Below the pieces are notes generated by a model. It saw only the letters and a list, made by a program, of their open reading frames with translations. It was not told the origin of the DNA and did not search any database. Positions 1-6,192 of a DNA stretch of 6,383 nt are shown piece by piece. The stretch comes from Gammaproteobacteria bacterium (GTDB taxonomy: Bacteria; Pseudomonadota; Gammaproteobacteria; Steroidobacterales; Steroidobacteraceae): contig JASHYG010000084.1 of assembly GCA_030043215.1 (NCBI GenBank), positions 1 through 6,383 on the forward strand. Direction: 5' to 3'. The translations under genes and the position numbers were made by a program. Position 1 is the stretch's first letter. Every line of letters starts with the position of its first letter.

Positions 1-1
1 C

Positions 2-386
2 ACGGCTGCCACAGCGTTTGCCGCTGCTGCCACGGCTGCAAAGGTTGTTTCCGTCCGACCGTCGGCCGTGATCGCGGAGGCGCGGCGCATTCTGGAGTCG
101 GAGGCGGCGGCGAGAATGCCTACGGGCGAGTTTTGGGGGTTGGCGTTTCACAGTGAGGTGCTGGTCGACCTGTGTCGGATGCGAGCTGCACTGCTAAGCG
201 AATGCTCGAGTGCACCTCGCCTGGCACTGCGGGCCCTCCAAAGCTTCCCTGCGCGACAGCGGTTGGCGCATCCAGACTGTACGCCCTGCAGGAACCGCGA
301 AGGCGGGCAAGCGACAGGCTGAGACGTTCCTTCGACGTGCGGCCAAGCCCCGGACCGAGTATGACCTCTGGGCCCGTATTGCATGA
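2..386 (+). pseudogene. Probable broken 3' end of an unrecognised gene (frame change near 180-236)
   Basis: Two plus-strand frames each look coding over part of this stretch. The first is open from the window edge and reads as an Ala-rich linker followed by a plausible helical segment, with AEARRILESEAAARMPTGEF at about 71-130 and then HSEVLVDLCRMRAALLSE. After that its translation becomes Pro/Cys/Arg-rich and looks non-coding up to a stop at 320-322. The next frame, shifted by one base, then gives a protein-like tail (LRDSGWRIQTVRPAGTAKAG, later KPRTEYDLWARIA) ending at TGA 384-386. That second frame has a stop at 195-197, so any join must lie between there and about 236. The simplest reading is a gene that gained or lost bases and is now broken. 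Alternatives are two unrelated fragments, or chance open frames in GC-rich DNA. I do not recognise the family, and the 5' end lies outside the window. Confidence 0.3.
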
Positions 387-399
387 GAGCATTGCTCTC
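385..399. repeat. Perfect 6-bp inverted repeat with 3-base loop
   Basis: GAGAGC, ATT, GCTCTC form a perfect short hairpin. It overlaps the last two bases of the TGA (384-386) that closes the second frame of the broken gene, and lies 46 bases before the HNH gene start. No T-run follows on the plus strand, so it is not a standard intrinsic terminator. It could be a weak terminator, an operator for the downstream gene, or chance. Confidence 0.3.
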
Positions 400-445
400 C
401 GGGGGAATTGGCGCTGGCACAGGTCGCAACACTAGCGATTCCTGA

Positions 446-1450
446 ATGCGCTATTGGTGGGTCAACCAAAACCAGACCTTCCGCCAGGAGATCGAGGGCG
501 GGTATCTGTGGTCGCCGAAGCGCAACAAGAACGGCAACCGCAATCCGTTCTATGAGTTCATGCGCGAGGTCGCGCCTGGGGACATCGTCTTCTCGTTCTT
601 CGACACACGCATCGCGGCGCTCGGCATCGTCAGCGGCTATTGCCGGGAGAGCCCGAAGCCGGAGGAATTCGGCACCGCCGGCACCAACTGGAGCCAGGTT
701 GGCTGGAAAGTCGGCGTCCGATGGCAGCGGCTCGCCAATGCCATCCGTCCCAAGGATCACATAGCCCGGCTGCGGCCGGACCTGGCGAGCAAGTACGCCC
801 CGTTGACTCCGGACGGCAACGGTCTGCAAAGCGTCTACCTGACGCAAATCAGCGCAGCGCTCGCATCGGTACTCTTTGCGTTGATCGGCACCGAGGCCAA
901 CCGGGTGGCCGACGTCGGGCACCAAGTCAGCGAGATCGAGCGCGACTCGCCAGCACCGGAACGGGACATCGAGGAATGGGAGCGACGTGTCGAGGTTGAT
1001 ATCGCCGCGGACCTGACCATCCTGGAGACCGAGAGAACCGCGCTCGTCCAGGCGCGCCGCGGTCAAGGGCTCTTTCGGGATAACGTGCGTTCGATCGAAC
1101 GCGCCTGCCGCATCACCAAGGTCGAGCGCATGGAGCACCTGATAGCCAGCCACGTTCGCCCTTGGCGCGACAGCAGCAACGAGCAGCGACTCGACGGCGA
1201 GAATGGACTTCTGCTGACACCGACGGTCGATCATTTGTTCGACAAGGGCTTCATCTCTTTCGAGGACACCGGACGACTGATCGTGTCGCCGGTCGCCGAT
1301 CAGAGATCTTTGAAGCGCATGGGCATCAATCCCGAAGACCGCGTGAACGTGGGCGCGTTCTCGGAAGGCCAGCGGCGCTATCTCGAATTTCACCGCGAGA
1401 ATGTGCTGCGCATGGCACGCGGTGTCGCTCGAATCGACGGTCGTGGGTGA
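446..1450 (+). CDS. EVE-like domain / HNH endonuclease, probable modification-dependent (type IV) restriction enzyme
   Basis: This 334-aa soluble protein has two recognisable parts. Residues 1 to about 140 resemble an EVE/PUA-fold domain: it opens RYWWVNQNQTF, has GGYLWSPK (18-25), then APGDIVFSFFD (43-53) and IAALGIVSGY, the strand pattern typical of EVE proteins. Such domains flip and read modified bases. A charged linker (about 150-205) leads to an HNH_2-type nuclease: C221-R-I-T, then ASHVRPW (234-240, H236), ENGLLL (252-257, N253) and VDHLFDKGFISF (261-272, H263/D266). The same order occurs in EVE-HNH enzymes such as VcaM4I, which cut DNA carrying modified cytosine. The inferred role is cleavage of phage DNA with modified bases. 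The start is set by the family-like N-terminus and by an in-frame TGA at 443-445. No good Shine-Dalgarno is visible. It shares strand with the ATPase/RloB pair but is 302 bases away, so probably a separate transcript. The modification recognised cannot be read from sequence. Confidence 0.85.
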   Translation: MRYWWVNQNQTFRQEIEGGYLWSPKRNKNGNRNPFYEFMREVAPGDIVFSFFDTRIAALGIVSGYCRESPKPEEFGTAGTNWSQVGWKVGVRWQRLANAIRPKDHIARLRPDLASKYAPLTPDGNGLQSVYLTQISAALASVLFALIGTEANRVADVGHQVSEIERDSPAPERDIEEWERRVEVDIAADLTILETERTALVQARRGQGLFRDNVRSIERACRITKVERMEHLIASHVRPWRDSSNEQRLDGENGLLLTPTVDHLFDKGFISFEDTGRLIVSPVADQRSLKRMGINPEDRVNVGAFSEGQRRYLEFHRENVLRMARGVARIDGRG

Positions 1451-1618
1451 CCGCGTATCCTTGGGTTTGCTGGATTGGCGGAGTCTTCGACCCGAAGGGA
1501 GTCACCTGAACCGACTCGACCGCGACTGGAAAGGCGCGAAGACCGGCGACGTTAACCTTGTGTCGCAGCCTATATAAATCAATATCTTATAAGCTCTTGG
1601 CGTTTCCACTGCCGAATC

Positions 1619-1670
1619 GACGTGCCCGCAAGGCGTCCGAGGACCACGCCTAGGGCGAATTCGGGACGTC
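1619..1670. repeat. Nested imperfect inverted repeat (possible structured RNA or terminator)
   Basis: The outer arms are GACGT-g-CCCG (1619-1628) and CGGGACGTC (1662-1670), nine pairs with one bulged G. Inside lies a second perfect pair, AGGCGT (1631-1636) and ACGCCT (1646-1651), around a 9-base loop. The two nested stems could fold as one long hairpin with an asymmetric internal loop of 2 and 10 bases. It sits between the HNH stop and the probable promoter of the ATPase gene, so it could end the HNH transcript, be part of a small RNA, or bind protein. GC-rich sequence makes such pairings fairly easy by chance. Confidence 0.3.
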
Positions 1671-1676
1671 TTTCAC

Positions 1677-1726
1677 GGCCATTTAATAAAAATTAATACT
1701 ATAATTGCGTACAATAGACGTATACA
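1677..1726 (+). promoter_or_regulatory. AT-rich promoter region of the ATPase/RloB operon
   Basis: A perfect -10 hexamer TATAAT lies at 1700-1705, and weaker ones at 1710-1715 (TACAAT) and 1721-1726 (TATACA). None has a convincing -35 at 16-18 bases, so the exact start site is uncertain and an activator or AT-rich upstream contacts may be needed. The TATAAT is embedded in an inverted repeat, AATTA (1691-1695) and TAATT (1702-1706), and a GTATAC palindrome lies at 1720-1725. Either could be a repressor site. The base composition contrasts sharply with the GC-rich surroundings. Confidence 0.45.
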
Positions 1727-1752
1727 GACTTTATTTTGTCTAAGGAGCGAAA

Positions 1753-3015
1753 ATGTTTGTCGATTTCAGCGTGAAGAACTTCCGCTCCCTTCGCGACGAA
1801 CAGACGTTCAGCATGGTGTCGAGTACGGACCGCTCACACCTCGCGACTCACACCATTGAGACCGGCGTTCGGAGCGTGTCCCGCCTCAACCGGGCGGGCG
1901 TCGTCTATGGCGCCAATGCCAGCGGCAAGAGCAATCTGATCTTTGCCCTGGTGACCATGCGCAACCTCGTGCTGCATTCCACGTCGATGCTCGATACCGC
2001 ACGTGCCGAGCAGTACACGCCCTATCGCCTCGAGCGCAGCAGCGCGGGAGCTCCTACCGAGTTCGAGGTCGTGATTCTGCTCGATGGCACTCGTTACCAG
2101 TACGGCTTCTCGTATGACGGGCAGCGGATTCGCGATGAGTGGTTGATTGTCTACAAGACTGGGAAGGGTCAGTCGTGGTTCGAGCGCCGCTGGAACGACG
2201 CGAAGGGCGAGCACGAGTGGGAACCCTTCTCCAGTTACTTCACCGGGTCGAAGGAGACCTGGCGGCAGGCCACGAGGCCGGGCGCGCTGTTCCTGACCAC
2301 CGCCATTCAGCTCAACAACGAGCAGCTCAAGCCGCTCTGGAACTGGTTCATGGACGGCCTCTTCATCGTGAACTGGAATGGCGCGCTCGGCATCGGCCAG
2401 ACACTGCAGCGCATGGATGACCCCGCCTTCAAGGCCCGGGCCCTGAGCCTGTTGCGCTCTGCAGATCTGCACATCGCGGACATCGAAGTGGAGAGTGTTC
2501 CGGGTCATCAGGTGGCCTTCAAGCTGGAGGCCGGAAAGGCTCCTGAATTTTCAACAAGCGCGCAGAACCTGCCCCTCGTGAAGTTCGTTCACAAGCTGGA
2601 AGGCGAGGACGCTGTTGCATTCGATGGCCGATTCGAATCGGCCGGAACCCAGCGGCTGCTGTCTTACATCGGTCCCATTCTCGATGTCCTGGAAAGCGGG
2701 AAGCTCCTGGTCATCGACGAATTCGACTCGAGCTTGCATCCGATGGTGGTTCGATTCGTGCTGAGCCTGTTCCACGATCCGGAAGTCTCCAAGCGGGGTG
2801 CACAGCTGTGGATGACCACTCATGACACTTCGCTCCTGGACACGGAACTGCTGCGGCGTGACCAGTTCTGGTTCATGGACAAGGACGAACGCCAGGCAAG
2901 CCGACTCTACCCTCTGACCGACTTCAGTCCGCGCAAGGGCGAAGCGCTCGAGAAGGGCTACCTGCGAGCGCGCTACGGCGGCGTGCCCTTCATCTCGCGA
3001 ACCCATCTGCATTGA
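1753..3015 (+). CDS. AAA_15 / COG1106 ABC-type ATPase, RloA/AbiLi-like defence ATPase
   Basis: This 420-aa ATPase starts MFVDFSVKNFRSLRDEQTFS, the characteristic opening of AAA_15/COG1106 (RloA, AbiLi) proteins. Motifs in order: Walker A GANASGKS (53-60); a central region (about 90-290) with mixed helices, probably for dimerisation or partner binding; an ABC-signature-like stretch ESAGTQRLL (295-303); Walker B LLVIDEFD (318-325) with D322/E323; D-loop SSLHP (326-330); and the switch histidine in TTHDTSLLD (355-363, H357). All ATPase elements appear intact and the length is usual for the family. A strong Shine-Dalgarno, TAAGGAG (1741-1747), five bases before the ATG fixes the start. The next gene begins 4 bases after the stop, so the two are almost certainly co-translated. 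By family, such ATPases hold and trigger a Toprim-type effector upon phage infection. The trigger here is unknown. Confidence 0.9.
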   Translation: MFVDFSVKNFRSLRDEQTFSMVSSTDRSHLATHTIETGVRSVSRLNRAGVVYGANASGKSNLIFALVTMRNLVLHSTSMLDTARAEQYTPYRLERSSAGAPTEFEVVILLDGTRYQYGFSYDGQRIRDEWLIVYKTGKGQSWFERRWNDAKGEHEWEPFSSYFTGSKETWRQATRPGALFLTTAIQLNNEQLKPLWNWFMDGLFIVNWNGALGIGQTLQRMDDPAFKARALSLLRSADLHIADIEVESVPGHQVAFKLEAGKAPEFSTSAQNLPLVKFVHKLEGEDAVAFDGRFESAGTQRLLSYIGPILDVLESGKLLVIDEFDSSLHPMVVRFVLSLFHDPEVSKRGAQLWMTTHDTSLLDTELLRRDQFWFMDKDERQASRLYPLTDFSPRKGEALEKGYLRARYGGVPFISRTHLH

Positions 3016-3019
3016 ACCA

Positions 3020-3673
3020 ATGCGCGACAATCAGCCGAAGCATCGGCAGATGCACAAGGAGCAGCGCCGTCTCGCGCGCCAGAAAGCGTCTCGCGGTGGG
3101 CTGCCCTCGGTGCTGATAGTCTGTGAAGGTCGCGAAACAGAGCCGAATTATATTGACGGTCTGCGTGATCACCTGCGAGTCAACGCCGCCGCCGTCCATA
3201 TCGAGGGCGGCGACTCGGTGACCGATCCCGTCGGACTCGTTCGCAAAGCGCAAAAGCTGTACAAGAGCGATCGCGACTACGATCTGGTCTACGTAGTCTG
3301 CGACGGCGACTCGATTCATCTGGCCGACGCGCGGGTGCTCGCAGCGCGCCCGCTGCGAAACGCTGCGGGCGACACTACGCAGGTGCAGATGATCGCCAGT
3401 TGCCCGAGTATCGAGTTCTGGCTGCTGCTGCACTTCGAGTACTCGGCGCGTCCGTTCCAGAATTCGGCCGAGGCACAACGGGCGCTCCGTGCACACCTGC
3501 CCGACTATCGAAAGAACGATCGCGACATCTTCCGCAAGACGGTAACGGGATTCGATCTGGCTTGCCAGAGAGTACAACAGTTGAAAGAGGAATTGAGGGC
3601 CAACGGCGGCACCGCTCCGGACACCGACATGCCTTTGTTGGTTCATCAGTTTCGGCGGATGCAACGACCGTAG
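3020..3673 (+). CDS. rloB: RloB-family Toprim-like protein (AbiLii-like), probable effector nuclease of the ATPase pair
   Basis: This 217-aa protein has a basic N-terminus (K/R-rich to about 25) followed by a Toprim-like core typical of RloB (PF13707). VLIVCEGRETEPNYIDGL (31-48) carries the Toprim glutamate E36 and E41. VYVVCDGDS (90-98) carries the D95-x-D97 pair expected to bind metal. CPSIEFWLLLHFE (128-140) is the family block with E132, W134 and H138. The C-terminus DTDMPLLVHQ (201-210) resembles the usual RloB tail. No catalytic position appears lost. The gene begins 4 bases after the ATPase stop with no clear ribosome binding site of its own, suggesting translational coupling and matched amounts. 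In lactococcal AbiL the same pair gives abortive infection, and in PARIS the analogous Toprim protein cuts a tRNA. Nuclease activity and target here are inference. The 3' end runs convergently toward yicC. Confidence 0.85.
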   Translation: MRDNQPKHRQMHKEQRRLARQKASRGGLPSVLIVCEGRETEPNYIDGLRDHLRVNAAAVHIEGGDSVTDPVGLVRKAQKLYKSDRDYDLVYVVCDGDSIHLADARVLAARPLRNAAGDTTQVQMIASCPSIEFWLLLHFEYSARPFQNSAEAQRALRAHLPDYRKNDRDIFRKTVTGFDLACQRVQQLKEELRANGGTAPDTDMPLLVHQFRRMQRP

Positions 3674-3684
3674 TTGCGCCGAAA
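3650..3684. terminator. Imperfect hairpin over the rloB stop codon, between convergent genes
   Basis: TTTCGGC (3650-3656) pairs with GCCGAAA (3678-3684), and GCAAC (3661-3665) pairs with GTTGC (3673-3677). This gives 12 pairs with a 4-base bulge (3657-3660) and a 7-base loop; the stop TAG (3671-3673) lies in the loop, its last base opening the 3' arm. It sits at the junction of two converging genes, where a two-way terminator would be useful. No T-run follows on either strand, so intrinsic termination would be weak. It may instead protect the mRNA 3' end. Confidence 0.35.
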
Positions 3685-3710
3685 GCTCTTGCTGCGGAGG
3701 ACTGCTGACA

Positions 3711-4586
3711 TCACTCGACGTTCTGCACCTGCTCCCGCATCTGCTCGATGATGACCTTCATATCCACCGCAGCCCGCGTTGTCTCGAGGTCCTGCGACTT
3801 CGAGGACAGAGTATTCGCCTCGCGGTTGAGCTCCTGCATCAAGAAGTCGAGACGACGTCCACCCGGCGCCGCGTCGTTGCCAATTGCCACCCGCCGGATC
3901 TCATCGATGTGCGCCGTGAGGCGGTCGAGCTCCTCGTCGACGTCGAGCCGCTGCAGCAGCAGCGCGAGTTCCTGCTCGAGCCGGTCGTGATCGACGTTGG
4001 CCTGGAGCTCGGCGAGCCGCTCGTCGAGCCGCGAGCGAACGCGTACCCGCACGTCCGGCATCCGCGTGCGTACCTGCTCCACCAGACTCCCGAGCGCGGC
4101 GCAGCGCTGCTCGAGCAACTCCCGCAGGCGCGCACCCTCGCGCGTGCGCGTCGCCGCGAGGTCCGCCAGCGTTGAGGCAGCAAGCTCGCGTGCCGCGGCC
4201 AACAGCTCCTCGGTACCGGCGCCGACGTTGCGGATGACACCCGGCCAGCGGAGCACGTCAAGCGGGCTCAGCCTGGCGATGCCGGGCGGCATCTCGGCCG
4301 ACACCTCGCGAACGCGCGCGAGCAGGCGCTGGAGGGCGTCGGCATCGAGTTCGAGCGCCCTCTCGGCGCCCTGAGCCGGACGGTAAGAGAAGGTACAGTC
4401 CACCTTACCCCGCTTGAGCTCGCGGGCGAACGCCTGTCGCAGCTCGTGCTCGAGGCTGCGAAGCTCCTCGGGCAGGCGAAAACCGGTCTCCAGAAACCGA
4501 TGATTGACGCTGCGCAGCTCGCAGACGAGCGCGCCCCAGGGCCCGGACGCCTCGCGCCGCGCGAAGCCCGTCATGCTTGCGATCAT
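3711..4586 (-). CDS. yicC: YicC family endoribonuclease
   Basis: This 291-aa protein closely follows the E. coli YicC pattern (287 aa, from memory) along its whole length. The N-terminal domain opens MIASMTGFARREASGPWG and has LRSVNHRFLETGFRLPE (24-40) and the conserved LDVLRWPGVI (109-118). The C-terminal DUF1732 part has LEQELALLLQRLDVDEELDR (203-222), GRRLDFLMQELNREANTL (243-260) and the ending VIIEQMREQVQNVE. E. coli YicC has been reported to be an endoribonuclease linked to small-RNA turnover. The start at 4586 matches the family N-terminus; an internal ATG at 4574 would remove the conserved first residues. It is read divergently from the phosphatase operon, with 110 bases between. Its 3' end faces rloB with 37 bases between stops. 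In Pseudomonas gmk follows yicC on the same strand; here the defence genes occupy that position. Confidence 0.95.
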   Translation of the reverse strand: MIASMTGFARREASGPWGALVCELRSVNHRFLETGFRLPEELRSLEHELRQAFARELKRGKVDCTFSYRPAQGAERALELDADALQRLLARVREVSAEMPPGIARLSPLDVLRWPGVIRNVGAGTEELLAAARELAASTLADLAATRTREGARLRELLEQRCAALGSLVEQVRTRMPDVRVRVRSRLDERLAELQANVDHDRLEQELALLLQRLDVDEELDRLTAHIDEIRRVAIGNDAAPGGRRLDFLMQELNREANTLSSKSQDLETTRAAVDMKVIIEQMREQVQNVE

Positions 4587-4600
4587 GTGGAGCTCATCTC

Positions 4601-4643
4601 TCAGGCCGCCCGCCTTGAGCCTATCAGGCTTCCTGAGGTCAGG
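4601..4643. promoter_or_regulatory. Cluster of four TCAGG half-sites between divergent yicC and phosphatase genes
   Basis: The pentamer TCAGG occurs at 4601-4605, 4624-4628 and 4639-4643, and inverted as CCTGA at 4632-4636. The last three alternate in direction and form two overlapping perfect inverted repeats: TCAGG-ctt-CCTGA (4624-4636) and CCTGA-gg-TCAGG (4632-4643). The cluster fills the middle of the only spacer that could control both yicC and the phosphatase operon, consistent with an operator or with alternative hairpins in the yicC leader. I do not recognise the motif as a known regulator site. Confidence 0.35.
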
Positions 4644-4656
4644 ATATCGGATTGCT

Positions 4657-4685
4657 TAACGCCGCCGCGCCGGGGGTGCTATAAA
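4657..4685 (+). promoter_or_regulatory. Weak candidate promoter for the phosphatase-rph-rdgB operon
   Basis: TATAAA (4680-4685) is a good -10 match, and TTAACG (4657-4662) is a 4-of-6 match to -35 at a 17-base spacing. The start site would be only a few bases before the ATG at 4697, giving an almost leaderless message. That fits the lack of a clear Shine-Dalgarno but is unusual in this group, so the assignment is tentative. Confidence 0.25.
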
Positions 4686-4696
4686 GCGCGCCGAGC

Positions 4697-5464
4697 ATGG
4701 CAGATGAGCAGGGCCCCTCCTTGCAGGTCGAGTACGCCGACTTAAGCCTTCTCGGCAGCCGCGATGACAATCAGGATCGGGTGGCGATCGCCGTCGCAGA
4801 GCATGCCGCCCTTCTCGTCGTCGTAGACGGCATGGGCGGGCATGCGGAAGGCGGTCGCGCCGCGGAAGTGACGCGGCAGGTCATGCTCGAGACCTTCTGG
4901 CACACGCCGCAGCCGCTGTTCGATCCGCTCGGGTTCCTCCATCTCACGCTCGGGCGCGCTCACGAGGAGGTCGTCCGGATCGGCATGCACCTGCCGCTCG
5001 AGCAGCGCCCGCGCGCAACGTGCGCGGTGTGCCTGGTGCAGCAGGCGTGGGCCTGGTGGGCGCACATCGGGGATAGCCGCATCTACCATCTGCGGCAGGG
5101 CGCTGTGGTTGCGCGCACGCGCGATCACAGCCACGTCGAGCTGCTGTATCGCGAGGGCCTGATCACCGAGGAGCAGGCCCAGACGCACCCGATGCGGAAT
5201 TTCGTGGAATGCTGCCTCGGCGGCGATCCCGTGCTGCCGGACATGTTCGTGAGCCGCCGCTGCAGCCTGCAGCCGGACGACGTGCTGCTCCTGTGTACGG
5301 ACGGGCTCTGGGGCGGCGCTCGCGACGAGGACATCGCAGGACTCACCGCCCCGGGCAAGCCGCTGCGCGACATGCTCGCGGCGGTCTGCCGGACCGCCGT
5401 CGTAAACAACGGGCCGGGCAGCGACAACACGTCCGCCGCTGCCATTCGCTGGTCTGGCCGGTGA
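4697..5464 (+). CDS. PP2C-family serine/threonine protein phosphatase
   Basis: This 255-aa single-domain phosphatase matches the bacterial PP2C (Stp/PrpC-like) length. It removes phosphate from Ser/Thr of proteins using two metal ions. Visible motifs: SRDDNQDR (21-28, with N25/D27); [13 protein letters not shown] (41-53), where D44 and G45 are metal ligands; [14 protein letters not shown] (122-135, D126); RTRDHS (140-145); [11 protein letters not shown] (197-207, D202); and GSDNTSAA (241-248, D243/N244). The usual GTT motif is replaced by RATCAVCLV (106-114), a variant I associate with the clade beside rph rather than a defect. No transmembrane segment or signal peptide is apparent, so it is cytoplasmic. 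Its stop overlaps the rph GTG start as GTGA, so translation is coupled. No partner Ser/Thr kinase gene lies in this window, and the substrate is unknown. Confidence 0.93.
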   Translation: MADEQGPSLQVEYADLSLLGSRDDNQDRVAIAVAEHAALLVVVDGMGGHAEGGRAAEVTRQVMLETFWHTPQPLFDPLGFLHLTLGRAHEEVVRIGMHLPLEQRPRATCAVCLVQQAWAWWAHIGDSRIYHLRQGAVVARTRDHSHVELLYREGLITEEQAQTHPMRNFVECCLGGDPVLPDMFVSRRCSLQPDDVLLLCTDGLWGGARDEDIAGLTAPGKPLRDMLAAVCRTAVVNNGPGSDNTSAAAIRWSGR

Positions 5465-6192
5465 GCCGGGCGAGGCCGAGCGGCCGTGCGGCCGACGAGC
5501 TGCGGGCGGTGCGGCTCACGCGCGGAGCCACCAAGCACGCGGAAGGCTCGGCGCTCGTCGAGTTCGGCGACACGCACGTGCTCTGCACGGCGAGCATCGA
5601 GGATTTCGTGCCGGCATTCCTGCGTGGCAAAGGCAAGGGCTGGGTGACGGCGGAGTACGGCATGCTGCCCCGCTCGACGCATACGCGCTCGGCGCGGGAA
5701 GCCGCGCGTGGAAAGCAGAGCGGCCGCACCCAGGAGATCCAGCGGCTCATCGGGCGCTCGCTGCGCGCCGTGGTGGATCTGCAGGCGCTCGGGGAGCGCT
5801 CCATCACGATCGACTGCGATGTGCTGCAGGCCGACGGCGGCACACGCACCGCGGCGATCACAGGAGGCTACGTGGCACTCGCCGAGGCTTGCGAGCGCCT
5901 CGTGCGGCGCGGGACCCTTGCCTCGAGCCCCATTCACGGACAGGTCGCCGCCGTCTCGGTCGGGATCTTCGACGGGGTGCCCGTGCTCGACCTGGATTAC
6001 GCCGAGGATTCCGAGGCCGAGACGGACATGAACGTCGTCATGAACAATGGCGGGGGCTTCGTCGAGGTGCAGGGAACGGCCGAGGGCCACGCGTTCCGGC
6101 GTCACGAGCTCGATGCGCTGCTCGATCTCGCCGCCACGGGCTTGGGCAAGCTGTTCGCGTTGCAGGCTCGGGCCCTGTACTCGGCGCCGTGA
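5461..6192 (+). CDS. rph: Ribonuclease PH (tRNA nucleotidyltransferase)
   Basis: RNase PH trims the 3' end of tRNA precursors by phosphate-dependent (phosphorolytic) cleavage, as a cytoplasmic hexamer. The 243-aa product is near the 238 aa I recall for E. coli. It matches the family throughout: [11 protein letters not shown] near the start, [20 protein letters not shown] (24-43), [16 protein letters not shown] (61-76), [12 protein letters not shown] (88-99), [19 protein letters not shown] (118-136), [13 protein letters not shown] (182-194) and EVQGTAEG (202-209). D183 and D189 keep the six-residue spacing of the catalytic aspartates. The frame stays open further upstream inside the phosphatase gene, but the true start is GTG 5461: the family N-terminus begins there and the preceding residues are an out-of-frame reading of the phosphatase. 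It overlaps both neighbours by GTGA, so it is the middle gene of a coupled operon. Confidence 0.96.
   Translation: MSRARPSGRAADELRAVRLTRGATKHAEGSALVEFGDTHVLCTASIEDFVPAFLRGKGKGWVTAEYGMLPRSTHTRSAREAARGKQSGRTQEIQRLIGRSLRAVVDLQALGERSITIDCDVLQADGGTRTAAITGGYVALAEACERLVRRGTLASSPIHGQVAAVSVGIFDGVPVLDLDYAEDSEAETDMNVVMNNGGGFVEVQGTAEGHAFRRHELDALLDLAATGLGKLFALQARALYSAP

Larger units (their letters stand above)
1451..1752. other. Gene-free stretch with two AT-rich islets between the HNH gene and the ATPase gene
   Basis: No convincing reading frame is present on either strand. The stretch alternates in composition: GC-rich DNA to about 1565, an AT-rich islet at about 1571-1593 (with palindrome CTTATAAG at 1586-1593), GC-rich DNA with a nested inverted repeat (1619-1670), then a long AT-rich islet at 1681-1740 next to the ATPase start. 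A small hairpin, CTTCG/CGAAG (1485-1489 with 1493-1497), lies 35 bases after the HNH stop but has no T-run. A small unannotated RNA cannot be excluded. Confidence 0.6.

Noticed and set aside
1..60. CACGGCTGC occurring twice, 30 bases apart, and a Cys-rich reading in another frame
   Set aside because: Only two copies, in a run of GC-rich alanine codons; the Cys-rich reading stops at 154-156 and has no metal-site spacing I recognise. Not a repeat array.
411..432. Sigma-54-like TGGCAC...GCA sequence before the HNH gene
   Set aside because: The GG and GC elements are 8 bases apart rather than the required 10.
194..1393. Long minus-strand open frame (399 codons) opposite the HNH gene
   Set aside because: It is antisense to a well-recognised EVE-HNH protein, has no recognisable motif, and long antisense frames are common in GC-rich genes.
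1571..1593. AT-rich islet considered as an attachment site or tRNA end
   Set aside because: No tRNA-like 3' end, no integrase gene, and no second copy of the sequence in the window.
2990..3664. Minus-strand open frame of 224 codons opposite rloB
   Set aside because: It mirrors rloB, whose Toprim motifs are clear. The antisense product shows no family features.
3674..3710. Search for a target-site duplication at the yicC side of the defence segment
   Set aside because: No matching direct repeat was found in the window; the other border is probably outside it.
5209..5460. Upstream extension of the rph frame inside the phosphatase gene
   Set aside because: The extension is an out-of-frame reading of the phosphatase, and RNase PH homology begins at GTG 5461.
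5125..6105. Minus-strand open frame of 326 codons opposite the phosphatase and rph
   Set aside because: It crosses two confidently identified genes, has no motif, and has a composition typical of antisense reading.
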